This document shows positions 6,826-9,057 of a stretch of DNA of 9,057 nucleotides, in pieces; position 1 is the stretch's first letter, and each line of letters opens with the position of its first letter. The DNA comes from CAYMKE01 sp964390955 (GTDB lineage: Bacteria > Bacteroidota > Bacteroidia > Bacteroidales > JBBRXJ01). Under the pieces are notes generated by a model. The model saw nothing but the letters and a program-made list of their open reading frames with translations, did not search any database and was not told the origin of the DNA. A program made the translations under genes and the position numbers. The DNA is taken from the NCBI GenBank assembly GCA_964390955.1, contig CAYMKE010000118.1, forward strand, positions 1 to 9,057, written 5' to 3'.

Positions 6826-6861
6826 AATTGAGTTAATTGAGTTAAGTGAGTTAAGTGAGTT
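6826..6861. repeat. 9-bp tandem repeat, four units, upstream of the barrel-protein start
   Basis: The plus strand reads AATTGAGTT twice, then AAGTGAGTT twice, with a partial fifth unit. On the minus strand the units are AACTCAMTT, three codons each, in frame with the barrel-protein gene, so the extended frame would encode NSL/NSI repeats. They end 12 nt upstream of the preferred ATG and so would lie in the 5' leader, where changes in copy number could alter translation. Confidence 0.8.
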
Positions 6862-6953
6862 ATTGAGGCATGTACGTTTTATATTAAAATATCTATACAT
6901 TTACATATTTAGCAAACTATTGGGATTCTTTGTAATAAATAAATTTTCAATAG

Positions 6954-6961
6954 CAAATATA
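6954..6961 (-). promoter_or_regulatory. possible -7 box of the barrel-protein gene
   Basis: TATATTTG on the minus strand matches TAnnTTTG fully. The -33 region, 20 nt upstream, has only ACTG instead of TTTG. A start near 6948 would give a leader of about 135 nt that contains the 9-bp repeats. Confidence 0.3.
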
Positions 6962-7045
6962 AGAATATTTTAAAACAATTGCAGTGTTCATTTCGTTGAA
7001 TACTTAGTTTTTTTAATTTTACTTTTTTTAAAAAAAAACATCATT

Positions 7046-7348
7046 ATGCTGATTATATACTTTACTACTTTAGCAAATCAATTTCTTTTTATAAGCGGCG
7101 GCGAAATTTTCGTGATTTTGGTGATCATTCTTTTATTGTTTGGTTCAAAAAAAATTCCGGAAGTAGCAAGAGGATTAGGTAAAGGCATGCAAGAATTCCG
7201 AAAAGCTACCGATGAAATAAAGAATGAAATAAACCATAATACTTCACATTTAACAAAAGACACGGAGGATATCAAAGAAAATATTGATGATTATGCTTCA
7301 GGTATTAAGAAAAATATTGATGAGACGGATGAAAACATCAAAGGTTAA
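7046..7348 (+). CDS. tatA: Sec-independent protein translocase subunit TatA
   Basis: This 100-residue membrane protein forms the pore-associated subunit of the twin-arginine pathway, which exports folded proteins. It has a short periplasmic start and one membrane helix (about 20-32). The hinge FG (32-33) leads into the family signature KKIPEVARGLGKGMQEF (35-51), an amphipathic helix along the membrane. From residue 55 on the tail is charged and hydrophilic, with the near-repeats DIKENID and GIKKNID. The ATG at 7046 follows an A-run, a common translation-start context in this phylum, and no Shine-Dalgarno sequence is visible. A weak promoter candidate lies at 6991-7021: TTTC, 19 nt, TAATTTTA, one mismatch in each box. 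tatC is not in the window. TatB shares this fold, but the length and glycine-rich signature favour TatA. Confidence 0.9.
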   Translation: MLIIYFTTLANQFLFISGGEIFVILVIILLLFGSKKIPEVARGLGKGMQEFRKATDEIKNEINHNTSHLTKDTEDIKENIDDYASGIKKNIDETDENIKG

Positions 7349-7350
7349 AA

Positions 7351-7358
7351 TACTTTTG
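7351..7358 (+). promoter_or_regulatory. possible -7 box upstream of the exchanger gene
   Basis: TACTTTTG, 2 nt past the tatA stop, fully matches TAnnTTTG. No TTTG is found 19-21 nt upstream, where tatA coding sequence lies. It could drive the exchanger and ABC ATPase genes separately from tatA. Confidence 0.22.
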
Positions 7359-7413
7359 CTGCTTATGTTTATGATTAATTCTTCATTATAACTTTTAAGT
7401 ATACAAAGCAACT

Positions 7414-8355
7414 ATGGAAATATTTTATTTGGTGCTGGGATTTGTATTGCTATTTTTTAGTGGTAATTATATTGTTAAAGGCAGTGTTTCATTGGCCAGG
7501 CACTTAAAAGTTTCCACATTAGTAGTCGGGGTTATATTTGTATCATTCGGAACATCGGCCCCGGAACTGGCCGTGAGCCTTAAAGCAGCTATTGAGTCGC
7601 ATCATGACATATCCACGGGAAACATTATCGGATCCAATATATCGAATATTGCTCTTGTATTGGCCGTAAGCGCTATTGTACTCCCAATAACTGTGAAGCC
7701 TACCACTATTAAATTTGACTGGCCTATTATGATGATAGCGTCAGTTCTTTTTTATCTTTTTTCACTCAACCTTGTTCTTGAAACCTGGGAAGGAATAGTT
7801 TTTATATTAATGCTTTGCGGTTTTATTCTTTATTCAATTTTCAAATCAAGACGAGAAAATGCAGCATTAAAAGACAAAATTTTTAATCCGGAATATTCAC
7901 TATTTATATCCATCCTTATCATTACCATTTCTTGTGCCGGGCTGGTGGGTGGAGCGAATTTTATGATCAACGGGGCTACAAAAATAGCAAGGGAAATGGG
8001 AATAAGTGAGCGAATCATATCCATTTCGATTGTGGCTTTAGGAACAAGCATTCCGGAACTGGCGACATCCGTAGCAGCAGCATTTAAAAAAGAAATGGAT
8101 ATCAGTATTGGTAATATTATTGGTTCTAATATTTTTAACATTTTAGCTGTTCTGGGGATTGCAAGTATTGTAAAAAATATTTCCATAAACCCGATGATTA
8201 TCCGGTTTGATATTTTTATTATGTTGGGAATTTCAATATTATTATTTATTTTTATACTTCCTTTTAAAGGGGGAACTCTTACAAGATTAAAAGGAATAGT
8301 ATTATTTATCGTGTATATTGTATATATTTGGTTAATATTTAATATCAGGGGATGA
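7414..8355 (+). CDS. Na+/Ca2+-exchanger-type cation antiporter (CaCA family, YrbG-like)
   Basis: This 313-residue inner-membrane antiporter probably moves Ca2+ or another cation against Na+ or H+. About ten hydrophobic segments span the length. The two inverted alpha repeats that define the superfamily are intact: GTSAPELA (46-53, E51) with GNIIGSNISN (69-78), and GTSIPELA (210-217, E215) with GNIIGSNIFN (233-242). The two glutamates and the asparagines coordinate the ions. A short cytoplasmic loop around 143-160 separates the halves, and its length is normal for bacterial members. The gene begins 65 bp after tatA, and its stop overlaps the next start as ATGA, so it is translationally coupled to the ABC ATPase. 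The ion specificity cannot be read from the sequence. Confidence 0.9.
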   Translation: MEIFYLVLGFVLLFFSGNYIVKGSVSLARHLKVSTLVVGVIFVSFGTSAPELAVSLKAAIESHHDISTGNIIGSNISNIALVLAVSAIVLPITVKPTTIKFDWPIMMIASVLFYLFSLNLVLETWEGIVFILMLCGFILYSIFKSRRENAALKDKIFNPEYSLFISILIITISCAGLVGGANFMINGATKIAREMGISERIISISIVALGTSIPELATSVAAAFKKEMDISIGNIIGSNIFNILAVLGIASIVKNISINPMIIRFDIFIMLGISILLFIFILPFKGGTLTRLKGIVLFIVYIVYIWLIFNIRG

Positions 8356-9005
8356 TTGAGGCAAATAACATAGTAAAAAAGTTTGGTGACCTTGTTGTTT
8401 TAAAAGGCATCAATATGAATATCAAAAAAAGTGAGATTGTGTCAATTGTAGGGCCTAGTGGTGCAGGAAAATCAACATTTCTGCAAATACTGGGGACTCT
8501 TATGAGGCCGGATTCCGGCACTGTAAGATACAATGACATGGAAGTCAGTGGATTTAATGAAATTCCATTATCACGGTTTCGCAACCAAAACATTGGTTTT
8601 ATTTTTCAGTTTCACCACCTTTTACCTGAATTTACCGCCCTGGAAAATGTATGCATTCCTTCTTTCATCGCACGAAATTCAAAAAAACAAACTGAAGCAA
8701 AAGCGAAAGAAATATTAAATTATCTGAATCTTAGCCACCGATTAGATCATAAACCCAGTGAACTATCAGGCGGAGAACAGCAACGTGTTGCAGTGGCAAG
8801 GGCATTGATCAATGACCCTGAGGTTTTGCTGGCAGACGAACCTTCCGGAAATCTTGATACAAAGAGTAAACGCGAACTGCATGAGTTATTCTTTTATTTA
8901 AGAGAAAAATTTGAACAAACCGTCATCATCGTTACCCATAACGAAGAACTCGCTCATATGTCAGACCGAATGCTGACTTTAAAAGACGGAATATTTGTTG
9001 ATTAA
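8352..9005 (+). CDS. ABC transporter ATP-binding protein, LolD/MacB/FtsE type
   Basis: This 217-residue ATPase subunit powers a membrane permease from the cytoplasmic side. All motifs are intact: Walker A GPSGAGKST (34-42), Q-loop Q86 in FIFQFHHLLPEFT, signature LSGGEQQR (138-145), Walker B VLLADEP with E163, D-loop SGNLD (165-169) and switch H196. The FQFHHLLPEFTALENV stretch and the short length are typical of the LolD group, which extracts outer-membrane lipoproteins with LolC/LolE, but MacB- and FtsE-type proteins look similar. No permease gene lies beside it in the window, so the partner must be elsewhere. Its ATG lies inside the stop of the exchanger gene (4-bp overlap), so the two are coexpressed. 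I leave the symbol blank because the subgroup is inferred. Confidence 0.88.
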   Translation: MIEANNIVKKFGDLVVLKGINMNIKKSEIVSIVGPSGAGKSTFLQILGTLMRPDSGTVRYNDMEVSGFNEIPLSRFRNQNIGFIFQFHHLLPEFTALENVCIPSFIARNSKKQTEAKAKEILNYLNLSHRLDHKPSELSGGEQQRVAVARALINDPEVLLADEPSGNLDTKSKRELHELFFYLREKFEQTVIIVTHNEELAHMSDRMLTLKDGIFVD

Positions 9006-9020
9006 GTAGGATTTATATTC

Positions 9021-9057
9021 ATGCAATATCAGGGCCTGTACACCCATGCTTTATTGC
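9021..9057 (+). CDS. possible start of a further gene, cut by the window end
   Basis: An ATG at 9021, 15 bp after the ABC ATPase stop, opens a frame of twelve codons (MQYQGLYTHALL) that runs off the window. AGGA at 9008-9011 is a plausible ribosome-binding site, unusual among the genes here. The spacing fits a third gene of the exchanger-ATPase operon. The fragment is too short to name. Confidence 0.3.
   Translation, partial: MQYQGLYTHALL

Noticed and set aside
6814..6900. N-terminal extension of the barrel protein to the ATG at 6900
   Set aside because: It is polar, mostly tandem repeat, and would place 29 residues before a clear signal peptide.
7830..8186. 118-codon minus-strand frame inside the exchanger gene
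   Set aside because: Antisense shadow of an intact, well-conserved gene, with no family motif.

Overview
The window looks like a chromosomal segment of a member of the Bacteroidota. The DNA is AT-rich, starts almost never have a Shine-Dalgarno sequence, several upstream regions carry TAnnTTTG-type -7 boxes, and the genes (a short TatA, a signal peptide ending in AQ, a LolD-type ATPase, a stand-alone corrinoid adenosyltransferase) fit that phylum. I cannot place it below phylum from the sequence alone.

Layout. Positions 1-361 are non-coding: a C-free array of 8-bp tandem repeats cut by the window edge, then a small hairpin and a decayed repeat block. Positions 362-4788 (minus strand) hold a likely two-gene sugar operon, read from right to left. 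First comes an OtsB-like HAD phosphatase of about 400 residues, then a 1050-residue fusion of a beta-phosphoglucomutase-type HAD domain to a GH65 glycosidase/phosphorylase. A good Bacteroidota-type promoter lies just upstream. Positions 4789-5251 are a 463-bp non-coding region with two perfect hairpins, a second copy of the repeat block seen at 195-252, and further inverted repeats. Positions 5252-5767 (minus) encode a corrinoid adenosyltransferase. Positions 6034-6813 (minus) encode an outer-membrane beta-barrel protein whose upstream region holds a 9-bp tandem repeat. From 7046 the plus strand carries tatA, a Na+/Ca2+-type exchanger and a LolD/MacB/FtsE-type ABC ATPase. The last two overlap by four bases. 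The first codons of a further gene may begin at 9021.

How the genes may work together. The GH65 half should split an alpha-glucoside, by phosphorolysis to beta-glucose 1-phosphate if it behaves like the family's phosphorylases, and the fused HAD half would convert that to glucose 6-phosphate. The separate OtsB-like phosphatase points to a phosphorylated disaccharide such as trehalose 6-phosphate. The same three modules occur fused in one protein in mycobacteria (Rv2006 type), so this operon is a split version. No trehalose-phosphate synthase is in the window and the true substrate is unknown.

The strongest unexplained signals are non-coding: the octamer array, the twin hairpins, and a roughly 60-nt block present as two diverged copies (195-252 and 4983-5042), each with a hairpin just upstream. 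I see no CRISPR array, tRNA, rRNA, transposase or obvious defence system.
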